DNA from: Chloropicon primus
Lineage: Eukaryota; Chlorophyta; Chloropicophyceae; Chloropicales; Chloropicaceae
Assembly: GCA_023205875.1 (NCBI GenBank)
Contig: CP060758.1
Location: 124,001-188,000, forward strand
Length of the DNA stretch: 64,000 nt
Reading direction: 5' to 3'
The notes beneath the pieces are model-generated. The model was not told the origin of the DNA. It did not search any database and saw only the letters and a list, made by a program, of their open reading frames with translations. Below are positions 10,336-20,193 of the stretch, piece by piece; within the stretch, counting starts at the first letter, position 1, and the number at the start of each line of letters is the position of its first letter. The position numbers and the translations under genes are program-made.

Positions 10336-11386
10336 CTACTGGCTTGGGTTAATGCCAAAAAGCATGTTGTTGCCGCTTGGGAGGTAAGAGACATTCCTGG
10401 ACTTTCCAAGGGAGGCAGCGATTTCCTTGGCGGCTTCGATTCGCCTGAGCTCGATGAGTCCCGTTCCAGCTTGCCTGGTCGCCTCCGAAATCAGGCGCGC
10501 AGACTCACTCTCTCCCTCGGCCTTGACAATGGCGGCCTTCCTCTCCTGGTCACTCTTCAGGACCACGTACTTGGCCCTCTCGGCTTCCTGCTCCGCGACC
10601 TGCTTCTGCTCAATAGCCCTGGAGAACTCCACGCCGAACTGCAAGTGCGTGATGGCAACGTCCTCGATAATGAAGTTGTAGTCCCTCGCTCTCTTTGTCA
10701 GGTTGGCCCTTATCTTTTCCGAAACTTGGTCACGCTTCGTGAGGAGCTCCTCGGCGTTGTACTGGGCGACCACAGCCTTGAGCACCTCGTTTGTAATCGA
10801 TGGGAGCACACGCTCGTCGTAGTCCAAGCCCAAGTTCCTAAATATCGTCTGAAGCATGTTCATGTCTGGCCGAGTCAGAACACGCAAAACGATCTCAACC
10901 TGTTTCACAGTTCAAACAAAACACACAAGACGACGAAAGGAGAAAAGAGGTCAGCGCACGTCACGCGACTGGAAGCGCACAAAGCGCGCGCGGGGGGGGC
11001 ACAACAAGCGGCCGGTTCGGTCCCTCCTTCGCGAACGAACCAACGAATGAATGAATAAATGAATGAATGAATGAATGAAGCCTCGGTGGTGAGTATGAGT
11101 CTTACCATCTGAAGATCCTTTGTTCCGGTGGCGGAGGGTATGAGTCTGGGTCTGATCTTGACATCCATGATGTGAGCGGTCTGCACCCAAGGGACCAAGA
11201 AGTGCGTCCCCTCGTCGGAGGCCACAGGCAAGACACCCCTAAACCTATCAAAAATTACTGCGCGTTCTCCACCGTCCACGTTATAAAGCGACGCGGCGAC
11301 TGCACTGCCGCCGATACCGAGAACGGCCGCGTACTTGGCGAGGCTGCTCAAGCCCCTTGCCAGCATCTCCGCTGCTGCCTTCTGAC

Positions 11387-11390
<4 letters not shown>
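10336..11390 (-). CDS. PHB1: Prohibitin 1-type inner-membrane scaffold protein
   Basis: Exons 11390-11106 and 10899-10336 give 282 residues; intron 10900-11105 (GTAAGA...ACAG), phase 0. The N-terminal hydrophobic anchor ([16 protein letters not shown]) is followed by the hallmark [14 protein letters not shown] and [10 protein letters not shown] of prohibitins, then the PHB (SPFH) domain and the C-terminal coiled coil ([20 protein letters not shown]). PHB1 and PHB2 form ring complexes in the mitochondrial inner membrane that support proteases and respiratory assembly. [17 protein letters not shown] resembles PHB1 more than PHB2. The ATG follows directly on a (GA)n tract on the sense strand. 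The intron carries a GAAT microsatellite. Confidence 0.94.

Positions 11391-11423
<33 letters not shown>
11391..11423. repeat. CT/GA microsatellite abutting the prohibitin start
   Basis: About 16 CT units on the plus strand, read as (GA)n just 5' of the prohibitin ATG on the minus strand, so it lies in the 5' leader or core promoter. Confidence 0.8.
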
Positions 11424-11427
<4 letters not shown>

Positions 11428-11589
11428 GCGCCGCCCTGTTGCTCTCGGAGCCAAGAGAATCAGAAATCGCGAGATGGCGAGGATGGCGAGGATGGCGATG
11501 GCGATGGGAACGAGGGGCTGGCTGGCACGAATCGCTGGCACGAATCGCTGGCAAGGGGGTTGGAAGGTGTCATATATAAGTGGTCGAGC

Positions 11590-12702
11590 TTAAAACTTGA
11601 AGCCCACAGAGTTTCTGCAATCCATGAGGTCGTACAAATCCGCCCTCCTCTGTTTCGACAGCGGCATGTTCTGCCTCCGCTCCTGAACCTCTTTGAGGTC
11701 AATGTCCGCGTACACAATTCCCGGCTTCTCTTCCGTGGACGCGACAACTTCGGCGAAGGGCCCGATCACTTGAGAGTGCCCCCAAGCGGTGTACGATGCC
11801 GTCTCGTCCCTCGCAGGGGAGCAAGAGGCGACGTAGAGCTGGTTGTCCACCGCCCTCGCTTGCTGCAAGAGCTGCCAGTGCACGGGGCCCGTCACCATGT
11901 TGAATGCGCCGGGGTACACGATCATCTGGACCCCTCTGTTGGCATAAATCATGGCCATCTCCGGGAAGCGCATGTCGTAACAGATCCCGATGCCAAACTT
12001 TCCGTATCTCGTGTCCACCACAGTGAGGGCATCCCCACCCGTGAGCGTGTCCGACTCCTTGAAGGTAATCTTCCCAGGTATATCGATGTCGAAGAGGTGG
12101 CACTTGCGGTACTTGGCAACGACCTCGCCCTCAGGGCTGAAGACGCAGCACGTGTTGTAGAGCCTGTCCTTGAGCCTCTCTGGGATGGAGCCGCCTATGA
12201 TGTAGATGGACAGATCTTTCGCGAGCTCGGCCAGGGCTTTCGTCGAGGGCGAGTCCCCCGAGTCAAGCACCTCCGCGTACTTGGGGAAGCTGTCGTTGGA
12301 GTACGGACAGTTCCACATCTCAGGGAGGACGACCACGGCTGCACCGTTGCTCGCGGCCTCCTTCACCGCCTCGACTGCGTTTGCGATGTTCCCCTCCTTG
12401 TCCTCCGTCACCTTGAGCTGGCACAACGCGAGCTTGAAGGGCTCAGCCTCCACACCACTCGCCGCTGAAGACATCGCAGCTCTCAATCCCAACCCACCCC
12501 CTAGTCCCCTTCCCCTCCACTCCAAACACTTGATGCTTCCCAAACGCTTCGTCCAGGACGAGGAGACCGAGGCAGACCGAGGCACGTTTCCAATTCCAGC
12601 AAAGTTTTGAAGGACGAGACGTGGAGTCGTTCTCGGTGCCTTGGAGCTTAACAACCGCTGGCCCAGAATCCTCAAAGCGTTCTCGTTTCCCCTCACAAGC
12701 AT
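11590..12702 (-). CDS. NIT2: Omega-amidase / Nit2-like nitrilase with organelle presequence
   Basis: 370 residues from the ATG at 12702. Residues about 90-370 are a carbon-nitrogen hydrolase domain with the catalytic triad visible: Glu in LPEMWNCPYS, Lys in KYRKCHLFDI and Cys in GIGICYDMRFPE. NCPYSNDSFPKYAE and HLFDIDIPGKITFKES are typical of Nit2/omega-amidase, which hydrolyses alpha-ketoglutaramate and alpha-ketosuccinamate to repair products of glutamine and asparagine transamination. The first 75 or so residues are Arg/Ser/Leu-rich without acids, likely a mitochondrial or plastid presequence; an internal ATG (MSSAASG) could give a cytosolic form. Single exon. A dispersed palindromic element lies about 190 bp upstream in the sense direction. 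Confidence 0.9.
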   Translation of the reverse strand: MLVRGNENALRILGQRLLSSKAPRTTPRLVLQNFAGIGNVPRSASVSSSWTKRLGSIKCLEWRGRGLGGGLGLRAAMSSAASGVEAEPFKLALCQLKVTEDKEGNIANAVEAVKEAASNGAAVVVLPEMWNCPYSNDSFPKYAEVLDSGDSPSTKALAELAKDLSIYIIGGSIPERLKDRLYNTCCVFSPEGEVVAKYRKCHLFDIDIPGKITFKESDTLTGGDALTVVDTRYGKFGIGICYDMRFPEMAMIYANRGVQMIVYPGAFNMVTGPVHWQLLQQARAVDNQLYVASCSPARDETASYTAWGHSQVIGPFAEVVASTEEKPGIVYADIDLKEVQERRQNMPLSKQRRADLYDLMDCRNSVGFKF

Positions 12703-13340
12703 GAGGGCTACGACCGACCGACGACAAGGGCGACGTCTCTGTCTCTGTCTCTGTCTCGTCTCTTCTCTGCGAATGAAAGCGGATGAGATGAAAGCGGAGG
12801 GATGGAGGAGGAGCGCATGGTCAGTGATATGGAGAGTGGATGCCGAGGAGGGGGGGGAGGGGGAGGTGTGGCATGGGTGGGTGGATAGCGTGTCTCTTGC
12901 TCTTTCCAAAGAGCCCTCGCTTGCAAGGAATGACGTGGAGGAAAGGCATTGATGGTGCTGGTGCTGGTGGATAGTGATAGTGGTGATGATAGGGGGTGGG
13001 GGTGGTGGATGGAGGGGAAGAGGGTTTGGAGGCGAGTCAAAGGTGGGACCACGACCTCTTCCCCTTCCCCTTTCTCTTCCTGTTTACAAAGAGCCAGCTC
13101 TCCCTCAAAGAAAGGGATGTTTTGGATGGATGGATGGCTTGAGGATTGTTGGTGGTTTATTGGAAAGCTTTTAGGAGCTTTAGTTGCGTGGCCCCAACTC
13201 ATGGATCCCGTTTTCACTCCGGCTTCAGCAGATGGACGAGTCTCGAGGTGCTGCATTCACCCCTCTCACCGCTCTCTATCGACGACGACGACGACGACGA
13301 CGACGTGCGTTGTGTGCTGCGTTGGTTTGCGCCGCCTCGA
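12703..13340. other. Intergenic region
   Basis: 5' region of the omega-amidase gene and 3' flank of the TLC gene (both minus). Holds a dispersed palindromic element (12890-12950), a TCTGTCTC run near 12736-12758 and a (CGA)n trinucleotide run near 13279-13303. No gene seen. Confidence 0.6.
12890..12950 (-). repeat. Dispersed palindromic element, copy 3
   Basis: On the minus strand the core reads GCAAGCGAGGGCTC then TTTGGAAAGAGCAAGAGACA. GCTCTTT and AAAGAGC form a 7-bp inverted repeat around GG. The upstream arm begins CAATGCCTTTCC. Confidence 0.78.
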
Positions 13341-14225
13341 TCACGTTGTCTTCTTCTTCGTCGATCTCGTCTGGCCGGTGAGCTTCCAGTACATGACTTG
13401 GATGACCTTGAATGACCAGAAGAAGTTGAGGAGCACGAGGAGGGCCCATGCAATGACCAAGGCGGTTGTCCAGTGGCTTTGCCACATGACTGCCTTCCCT
13501 CTCCCCTCGCCGAGAACCTGCCAAACCGCGGGAGGCACCTGGACCTTGAGGTTCTGCTCGAGGCCAATCTCAATGGCGTCTCGCAGAGCTATCTTCACGA
13601 ACGGCATCTGGTTGTAGACCCTCGACACCACAAAGTTGATCGCGAAGGACAGGTTGACCGCGTTCGTGTTGTGCACGAGCCTGGCGTTGGCAAGGAAGTT
13701 CGAGCCCAACATGTAACAGATGGACCTCCACACGAAGAACCAGTACGAGACGTCAAGGTCTGGTATCTGGACCCAAGCGTAAGCAGTAGCGACGGAGAAG
13801 AACATGCAGAGCACGTGGTGGAACATGAAATCCTTCCTGAATCTTCCGTTGTACAAGTACACGAACTCCATGATGAAGGCGTACACCTCGTATCCCATGC
13901 ACATCCCAGCCTCAAACCCCGGAGAGACCAAGTACCTGCCATCGTACATCATCGAGACCCAGCTGGCGAAGAAGTACGTCCCCATCGCCATCATCGCAAA
14001 GGAACTCACTGTTTTCACGTCCTGCTTCGTGATGCGGCCGTACACATAGTGGGACCCAATGCCAAGCAAGGTGGCAAAGACAGCACCTTCAAAGAAGATG
14101 GCCAACTCCCTGTGCCTGTCTGCTGCCTCCGCTCGAGGATACTCACTGATGTGAAGGATCCTCCCGAACACCTCGTGCATGTTCACGTTCGACCTGTCAG
14201 CAACGTCCATCGTGAGCTCAAACAT
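13341..14225 (-). CDS. TLC-domain multipass membrane protein
   Basis: 294 residues from the first ATG (14225). At least five hydrophobic spans can be read (FFEGAVFATLLGIGSHYVYG, SSFAMMAMGTYFFASWVSMM, YEVYAFIMEFVYLY, FHHVLCMFFSVATAYA, ALVIAWALLVLLNFFWSFKV). RKDFMFHHVLCM carries the paired His typical of the TRAM-LAG1-CLN8 (TLC) fold. The layout is closer to TLCD/TMEM56-type proteins than to true ceramide synthases, because I do not see the full Lag1 motif with its acidic residues. The C-terminus is lysine-rich (RSTKKKTT), compatible with an ER-retained membrane protein. A role in membrane lipid composition is inferred from the family. Confidence 0.78.
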   Translation of the reverse strand: MFELTMDVADRSNVNMHEVFGRILHISEYPRAEAADRHRELAIFFEGAVFATLLGIGSHYVYGRITKQDVKTVSSFAMMAMGTYFFASWVSMMYDGRYLVSPGFEAGMCMGYEVYAFIMEFVYLYNGRFRKDFMFHHVLCMFFSVATAYAWVQIPDLDVSYWFFVWRSICYMLGSNFLANARLVHNTNAVNLSFAINFVVSRVYNQMPFVKIALRDAIEIGLEQNLKVQVPPAVWQVLGEGRGKAVMWQSHWTTALVIAWALLVLLNFFWSFKVIQVMYWKLTGQTRSTKKKTT

Positions 14226-14836
14226 CTTGTGCTGACACAAACTTTTCAGGATTGATTGTACCAATCAACCACTCACTCCTCGGATGCCTTTGCGAAGGAA
14301 ACCTTCAATGCGAGTTCCCAATCGTATGGAGTCAAGTGGATGGGAGCCGATACGAATCCCTTGCTGTGTGCTGCCTTCCCAGCTGCAATGGAACCGTCCC
14401 TCAGGTGGATAAGGGAAGCCCCTCGACCTCTTCCCTCCTCTCTCTCTCTCTCTCACACTTTATTCAAATCCTTACAGGGTGACAGACGAGGAGGGACCTA
14501 GGCCTAGGAGCAGGTAAGTGAACCGCCTTGTTGACGAAAGGTGGCATCTTTTGAACGACGGAGGTGACACGAGATGAAAGATCGTCTCGTTCTCTTTCCA
14601 AAGAGCCTTCGCTCGAAAGAAATGGCGTCTTCTCCAAGATGTTCTGACTGGAAACGCTTAGGTGCTTGCCTGCTGGTACAAGACGCAGAGAGCTCAGAAT
14701 AGGGTCTGTCTGCACCGAGGTCCGGAGAGCGGCGGTCGCCCCCGGCAGCGATGCCTGAGAGTGTCGATCGATTGAAGTTGCTTTCCTTGGTTGTTTCACG
14801 CAGGCCGGGTTTCCTTTCGGCAAGAGGTAGAAGAAC
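14226..14836. other. Divergent intergenic region
   Basis: Between the TLC gene (minus) and the next plus-strand gene. Contains a CT run near 14435-14456 and a dispersed palindromic element (14581-14650). A possible acceptor (CACGCAG) near 14797-14803 could belong to an unseen 5' exon of the plus-strand gene. Confidence 0.5.
14581..14650 (-). repeat. Dispersed palindromic element, copy 4
   Basis: On the minus strand the core reads TTTCGAGCGAAGGCTC then TTTGGAAAGAGAACGAGACG. It shares the arm and the spacing with the other copies. Confidence 0.78.
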
Positions 14837-16786
14837 ATGACCGACAACAAGCTGTTGGTCTGGGACACAACTCGGTCAGCTTACAAGCTCACAGAGGCAG
14901 GGAACGATGCCATCGTTAGGATAGAGGACGCCATCCATCGTCACAAGCAAGAGGATCTCTTGCGAAAGCTCCGGGGCAAGGTATCGTCGGGTGACAAGCC
15001 AAGGAGGGACCTGGAGAGCGATGAGGAAGTGGCTCCCCACCTGGTCAGGCTCTTCTTCAACCTGGTGGCAGACGCGAAGAGTGTGAGATCCACGCTTGGG
15101 GAGGTGAAGCAGAACCTTGAGTGCGGTGGAGTGACGCTAGAGGAGAACTTGAACAAGGTCCTGTACTGCATTCGGGTCTCGAACGAGATAGGCAGGCTCT
15201 ACTCGCGCCTGTGTGGCCTCTTTGAGGGCAACCTGGAAACCAGCAAGAACCAGCAGAAAGTTCTTCTGGAGGCCGTGATGGGCGAGAACGAGGAGGAGTT
15301 CTCTAGCGTGGCAGAGCTGTCTGAGAAGATGGTACTCAGCTGCCTTCCGGGTGGCGATTTCGCAGGAAAGCTGCTTTGCATCCTGTACGTTGTCAGTTGT
15401 AGACAAAGCAGTCCCGTTTCACCGCGTCCTCGGCCGCAAGCTTGCAAGGGGATCAAGGACGTGATGGACCGTTACGTGAATCAAAGAGCCAATGACCTTG
15501 TGGAGAGGCTGGAGAGGGATCCCTCTGTGGCCGCATTCGTGCAGGAGCAATACGCGGAGCACACGTCGCTGAAGTTTCTCTTCGACTTCAAGCTGAAGGG
15601 GCACGAAGTAGCTTGGCCAACAGAGGCAGGGACAACGACCCATTCCGTCGGCCAGGTGATATACCACTCCGTCATGGATGCCACCGTCGAGCTTTCTCGG
15701 AAAGGCCAGGGCGCCTTGCCCGCCCTGGTCTGGTCTCACGTTAAAGTGTGCGGCGGGGAGGAGGGGGACCAGGACATGAAGGTTCTCCTCCCGGAAAACG
15801 GAAGCGAGGGCCCTCCCGAGGGGGCTGATGGGGATTTCGACGACGGTCTGAAGCTTCTGAAAGCGGGTCTGGACATGAGTGGTGTGCGAGCAAGGCAGCC
15901 ACTGAAAGTGGATGAGGTGGTGGTTGCCACGGCGCTTGGGAACGCGGTGGATGCGACCAGTGGGGGGGAGTGGGTGAAGCCGAGGCCTGGCTTGCTCTCT
16001 CTCGCTTCCGTCTTCGTTCAAGGCTTGAAGAATTTCAGCAACGGGGTCAACGTGGCTGTCCTCGGGTTCCCTCACTCCACGTCCATGAAGGACCTGTTCG
16101 TCCTCCACAGCAAATCGATGCACCTTTCGGAAAGCGCGGAGACGGTGGCTAAAACGATTCAGAATCTTGCGCAGGCGCAGGAGATCGTGCTGGACGAGGG
16201 CAAGGGCACCAAGGCCTTTGTCGACAGGAGAACGGTTTCGCTGGAGGATGCGACGAGGGACATCAAGTCGGTTCGCAAGGCTCTGATGCTTGTGATCGCA
16301 AAGCTCTCGGACCTTCTGATGGGGGAAATCAAGACGGCCGCGGAGAATTTATTCACTCGGAGGGAGGAGTCCAACCAAGACCTCTTCGAGAATGTGGACC
16401 TGATCTGCAAGACCATGCTGAAGCCAATCTTCGAGACGCTCCAAGTCGCGCACCCAGTGACTCGGGCAAAGTTTTCCTTGCATGGAGTGGTCGCCGTCAT
16501 TCACGGGGTGCTCATGGCGCTGAAGAAGGACAAGAAGACCCCGGACGGAAGTCAGCGGCTTGCGGCTGGATTGAAAAAATCTTTGGATCTCATCGACTCG
16601 TGCATGGACGACGGCCCGGGATCCCCGAGACTCACCGACATGGTCCAGGGCGACAGCAACTACCACCTGTACGAATCATCCGTGATGAGATCGCAACTCG
16701 TGCTGAAAGTATTGAATGACTCGCCGGAAGCTTTGGACGCGAGAGGCCTGTTGCCGGACATCGAAGAATGGAGCCTGAGGAAGTGA
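14837..16786 (+). CDS. Large helical protein of unknown function
   Basis: 649 residues in one open frame, not recognised. The composition is Leu/Lys/Glu/Val-rich with long predicted helices and no signal peptide, membrane span, zinc finger or nucleotide-binding motif that I can see. It could be a scaffold or tether-type helical protein, but I have no specific homology. Residues about 185-205 (SCRQSSPVSPRPRPQAC) are Pro/Arg/Ser-rich and break an otherwise helical run. They could be a loop or a retained small intron (a GTACGT lies near 15390), but the obvious AG sites there do not keep the frame. Convergent with the TLS1-like gene, 106 bp between stops. Confidence 0.7.
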   Translation: MTDNKLLVWDTTRSAYKLTEAGNDAIVRIEDAIHRHKQEDLLRKLRGKVSSGDKPRRDLESDEEVAPHLVRLFFNLVADAKSVRSTLGEVKQNLECGGVTLEENLNKVLYCIRVSNEIGRLYSRLCGLFEGNLETSKNQQKVLLEAVMGENEEEFSSVAELSEKMVLSCLPGGDFAGKLLCILYVVSCRQSSPVSPRPRPQACKGIKDVMDRYVNQRANDLVERLERDPSVAAFVQEQYAEHTSLKFLFDFKLKGHEVAWPTEAGTTTHSVGQVIYHSVMDATVELSRKGQGALPALVWSHVKVCGGEEGDQDMKVLLPENGSEGPPEGADGDFDDGLKLLKAGLDMSGVRARQPLKVDEVVVATALGNAVDATSGGEWVKPRPGLLSLASVFVQGLKNFSNGVNVAVLGFPHSTSMKDLFVLHSKSMHLSESAETVAKTIQNLAQAQEIVLDEGKGTKAFVDRRTVSLEDATRDIKSVRKALMLVIAKLSDLLMGEIKTAAENLFTRREESNQDLFENVDLICKTMLKPIFETLQVAHPVTRAKFSLHGVVAVIHGVLMALKKDKKTPDGSQRLAAGLKKSLDLIDSCMDDGPGSPRLTDMVQGDSNYHLYESSVMRSQLVLKVLNDSPEALDARGLLPDIEEWSLRK

Positions 16787-16892
16787 AGCGATGGAGCGAA
16801 GAAGGCAGGCGAGTCGTTGTAAAAACAGGGTCATAGTGTGGTGGTGATGTACAACATGGAATTCGATGGGTAACCATCCTATTCTACAAGCC

Positions 16893-17779
16893 TCAGAACT
16901 CATGGGCCTTCCTCCTCTTCTGTTCGACCTTCCCAAAGGACGTGGGCAAATCAGCCCGCCTCACCGCGCCCATGCTCCCATCGTCGTAGCGCTGCAGACC
17001 CACGGCCTCGTCAATAATCCTCTGCTTGGCTTTTTCTATCTCCTCTATGTTCTTCAGCTTTGTTTCCAAAGGGACGGGCACTTCGGCAATCCCGCCGCTC
17101 CAGTTGGTATCCTCGTAAGTCAACTGTGCAGCGCAAGGGGAAACGCAAAAGGGGTCAGTCGCGGGGAAGTTTGATGATGATGATGAGATGAGTTGAGTCA
17201 CCTCGTTGAACAACACTCACTTTGGCCCTGTGCTCTGCATTAGCTGCTGCGAGCCTATCGCTTGCGTCGTCCTCCTCGCGCTTCTCCGGTACCGCTGCAG
17301 TCCTGCTGGAGATCCTCTCCTCGACGTACTTTTTCATTCGCTCCTCCTCGTTGCTCTCCTTCTTGGCTCCCCTGTCCTCCGTCGCGAACGCCTGCAAGCC
17401 ATACTTGCTCGCGTCCTCCTCCACTTCAGTGGTCTTCTCCTCCGCTTTCTCTTCCAAAGGTTTTCCTTGCCCGAGAGCGGAGTCCTTCGGAGTGATCCCT
17501 TTGGTCTTCTTCCTCACCGCCTGCAGCGACTGAACCTTCTCCAGTGACGCCAAGCACCTAGCAGTCGATCACCACTCACTCGTCAGCAAGACCAGCACCA
17601 GCGCCATCGAGAGACAGAGACAACGGATGGATGCTTTGCCATTGGGGAAAGGGTGTGCGAAAGAGTTCGATGCTTCGTACTTACACGTCTTCGACGGCTC
17701 CATCGTCTTCCTTGGAAGATGCTCTGGATTTTCTCAACCCAGGCCTAGAGCGTTTTCGCTTCCCCTGCTGGTCCGCCAT
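16893..17779 (-). CDS. TLS1 / C9orf78 (HCA59) family protein
   Basis: Exons 17779-17685, 17557-17221 and 17123-16893 give 220 residues, all introns GT-AG and the frame kept at each join. The basic start (MADQQGKRKRSRPGLRKS), the central acidic region with MKKYVEERI and the AEHRAK block, then KNIEEIEKAKQRIIDEA and a basic C-terminus match the layout of the C9orf78/TLS1 family. These are spliceosome-associated proteins; fission yeast Tls1 affects splicing of shelterin transcripts and so telomere length. Nuclear localisation fits the Lys/Arg clusters. The protein is shorter than the human one (about 290). Family call is by motif order, not search. Confidence 0.75.
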
Positions 17780-17989
17780 CACGGGAGCTGCTGCTTCTCT
17801 GATCATCAGGCGGCAAGGTGATGGAGTTTGAGTTTTGGGGACGATGGAAAAGGGCAAGGGGAAGAGGGGAAGGGAGATCAGTACAAAAGGAAGGACTTGC
17901 TTGCTCTCTCAAGCTTTTGATGGATCAAGAAATGAATGGATCGGACGTTTGATTGCTTTGTAACGTACAAAAAACAAGGAATTTCTTTT

Positions 17990-19765
17990 TCACTTCTTCG
18001 AGGAATTGGGCAGCATCATGCCATAGCCCGGCCTCTCCAAGTCCTTTGCGTAGTCTGGCATGAGGGCATCCCTCTGGAACAGGAGGACAGACTTGGGCGC
18101 CCAAGCTCTGATTTCACACTGACCGGAGACGCCTACTGAGACCCAACCGAGACCAGCGATAGCGATGTCCTCGGAACTCCGTTTCCAGTGGTTCCCCTGA
18201 ACTAGAAAATCCGAGGACACGAGCTGAGGCATGGAAAGCTCGGGGTCCAGTGGGGGGACTAGTGATTTGCCCACGGCTTGCTGCTGCTTCGCCTCCGCAT
18301 TCTCACTCTTCCCAAAGTGTGTGGTGACCTCATCGGAGCACCACAGAGTGATGTAGACCGAGTTGCCGGGAGCCGAGATGAGATCCACGCGGGCAAGACC
18401 CCCGATGCAGATGGAGTAGCCCACTTGGCAACGGAAAGTCCTGGGCTTGAGCTTTCTCTTTGGCAGAAGCATCGAAATTTCCTCGTAGGACAGGGGGCTG
18501 AAGGTGGAGGTGAACTGGTACTTGTGGAGGATGCCCGGGGTGTCAAAAGCCTTGCACCTCGAGCCGGAGAGCAAATTCTCCAAGCGAACGAACCCTATTG
18601 TCGTCCCTGGGAGGGAGGCCTCCGTGAGCTGCGGCACGGGGCCGCCTCCGCCCCTCTTCCCCTTCTTGAAGGACGCCGGCTTCTCCGTTGCGCCTCCCCC
18701 CGAGGCACTGTAACGCCTGAGCGCGTTGATGAGAGAGCTCTTGCCCGCATTTTGGGCCCCGAATACCCACAAGTGGCCATACTGGCCGATTTTTCTCTGC
18801 AATGTCGCAGCCAAGTCTGGGATGCCTTTGCCAGCGGCGGCACTGACCAGTTTGACGGAAACGTCTTCGGGGAGATCCAGCGAAGCGATCTGCCTCTTCG
18901 CCCACGTCCTGAGCCTCTGGTCGCTCGCTATCTTTGGCAGAAGGTCGAGCTTATTGAGCGCAAGGATGACGCTCACGTTCTTCTCCCTGATTTGAGGGTC
19001 CGAGAAGATCCTGTTCAGGGTCTGGTGCGGTATGGACCCGTCAAAATCGGTGATATCCACCACACAAAGCAGCACTTGCCTGATGCCCTTGATGTTCGCA
19101 ATCCTGGTGCACAGCTTAGAGGCCACGTCGAAGGAGGGTAGCTGGTCCTCTATCTCGGGGTTCTTCACTTTCCCGTAATTCCTCAGAGAGAAGCACCTGG
19201 CGCAGAACACGAGGGGCTCCGGCTCGGGTTCAACGACAACCGCTCCAGTCGCGTCTTCCCCCTCTCGCGAGGCGATTCTCGGGTCCCGCTCCTCGCTCTT
19301 CCTCCCCGCTGGCTTCTGGTAAAACCCTGGCGCCTCTTTCGATTTATCTTGCAGCTTTATGCCGCAGCCAGGGCAGTAAGACGTCTTGGTCTCCCCCGCC
19401 TCTTCCCTCTCGCTCTCCAAGGCCCCCCCCGGCAAGGCCGCTGCGCGGAACTCTCTCCCCCTCCTGGCAAAGCCTGAACGGCACGGACCCAGAGGAGCCA
19501 GCCCCATGACTTTCGGACCGCCCCTCGCACCCCTTCGCTCGGTGGCGCCGTGGTGCCCTCCCGAAGCGGCCCCGGCGCCACCGAAGCACGTCGTGGTGGA
19601 TGCCCTGGGCGAGGGTCCTCGCTGGTAATAGGCCCGGGCGCTCAGAGTTGAGCTCACAGGAGCAGAGGGCACTCTCATGGTCGGAAAGTGAATCCGCGGT
19701 GCGCATGAAAAGCACGACGCCGTGGCTCCTGGCGCCCTCCCGGCCTGTCTCAACGTCCAAAACAT
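17990..19765 (-). CDS. Circularly permuted organellar GTPase, BPG2/YqeH type
   Basis: 591 residues. The zinc-binding pairs of the YqeH/NOA1/BPG2 family (CPGCG near residue 130, CARC near 188) precede a GTPase whose motifs come in permuted order: G4 NKLD near 269, then G1 GAQNAGKSS near 337, then G3 DTPG near 407. Such proteins help assemble organellar ribosomal subunits; in plants BPG2 acts on chloroplast 16S/23S rRNA processing and NOA1/RIF1 on plastid translation. The N-terminus (MFWTLRQAGRAPGATASC) lacks acids and looks like a transit peptide. ATG 19765 is the first in frame; MRVPSAP some 30 residues on is an alternative. Plastid is favoured, mitochondrion possible. Single exon. Confidence 0.87.
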   Translation of the reverse strand: MFWTLRQAGRAPGATASCFSCAPRIHFPTMRVPSAPVSSTLSARAYYQRGPSPRASTTTCFGGAGAASGGHHGATERRGARGGPKVMGLAPLGPCRSGFARRGREFRAAALPGGALESEREEAGETKTSYCPGCGIKLQDKSKEAPGFYQKPAGRKSEERDPRIASREGEDATGAVVVEPEPEPLVFCARCFSLRNYGKVKNPEIEDQLPSFDVASKLCTRIANIKGIRQVLLCVVDITDFDGSIPHQTLNRIFSDPQIREKNVSVILALNKLDLLPKIASDQRLRTWAKRQIASLDLPEDVSVKLVSAAAGKGIPDLAATLQRKIGQYGHLWVFGAQNAGKSSLINALRRYSASGGGATEKPASFKKGKRGGGGPVPQLTEASLPGTTIGFVRLENLLSGSRCKAFDTPGILHKYQFTSTFSPLSYEEISMLLPKRKLKPRTFRCQVGYSICIGGLARVDLISAPGNSVYITLWCSDEVTTHFGKSENAEAKQQQAVGKSLVPPLDPELSMPQLVSSDFLVQGNHWKRSSEDIAIAGLGWVSVGVSGQCEIRAWAPKSVLLFQRDALMPDYAKDLERPGYGMMLPNSSKK

Positions 19766-20193
19766 AAAGCAACAATTTCGGCCACCGGGAACCACAACCT
19801 TATCTCAATCGATAGACGCTTTTCCCTCTCCCTCGCAATCCCCTCCGTCAATCCAGAGGCCTGCGGATGAGATCGAGCCACACCGTAACGCCCTCTTTTT
19901 CCCTCTTCCTCCACCGTCCCTCTGCAGCAACGTGCCCCCCTCTCTCCCTCTCCCTCTCTGCAGACCTTTCGCCTTGCTTCGCTACGCTACGCGTCCGGTC
20001 AGTTCTCCGTCAATGCCTCCGTACCGGTTGGAATCCTTCGAGCGAGGGCTCTTTCGAAGCAGCAAGAGATGCCTCTTCGTCCTGTCACGGTCTCCCTCCC
20101 CCCTCGTCTCCCTCCCTCCCGCCACCTGGACGCTTCCCTCTGCCTTCACCCCTGAGGAGAGAGCCGAGTGGCGATCAGTCGAGAGAGAGGACG
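19766..20193. other. Divergent promoter region, BPG2-like and CPSF73
   Basis: CT-rich on the plus strand. Contains a dispersed palindromic element at 20009-20075, about 120-185 bp upstream of the CPSF73 start in the sense direction. No other motif seen. Confidence 0.6.
20009..20075 (+). repeat. Dispersed palindromic element, copy 5
   Basis: Arm TCAATGCCTCCGTACC, core CTTCGAGCGAGGGCTC then TTTCGAAGCAGCAAGAGATG. The left half is perfect; the right half of the palindrome is altered. Confidence 0.75.
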
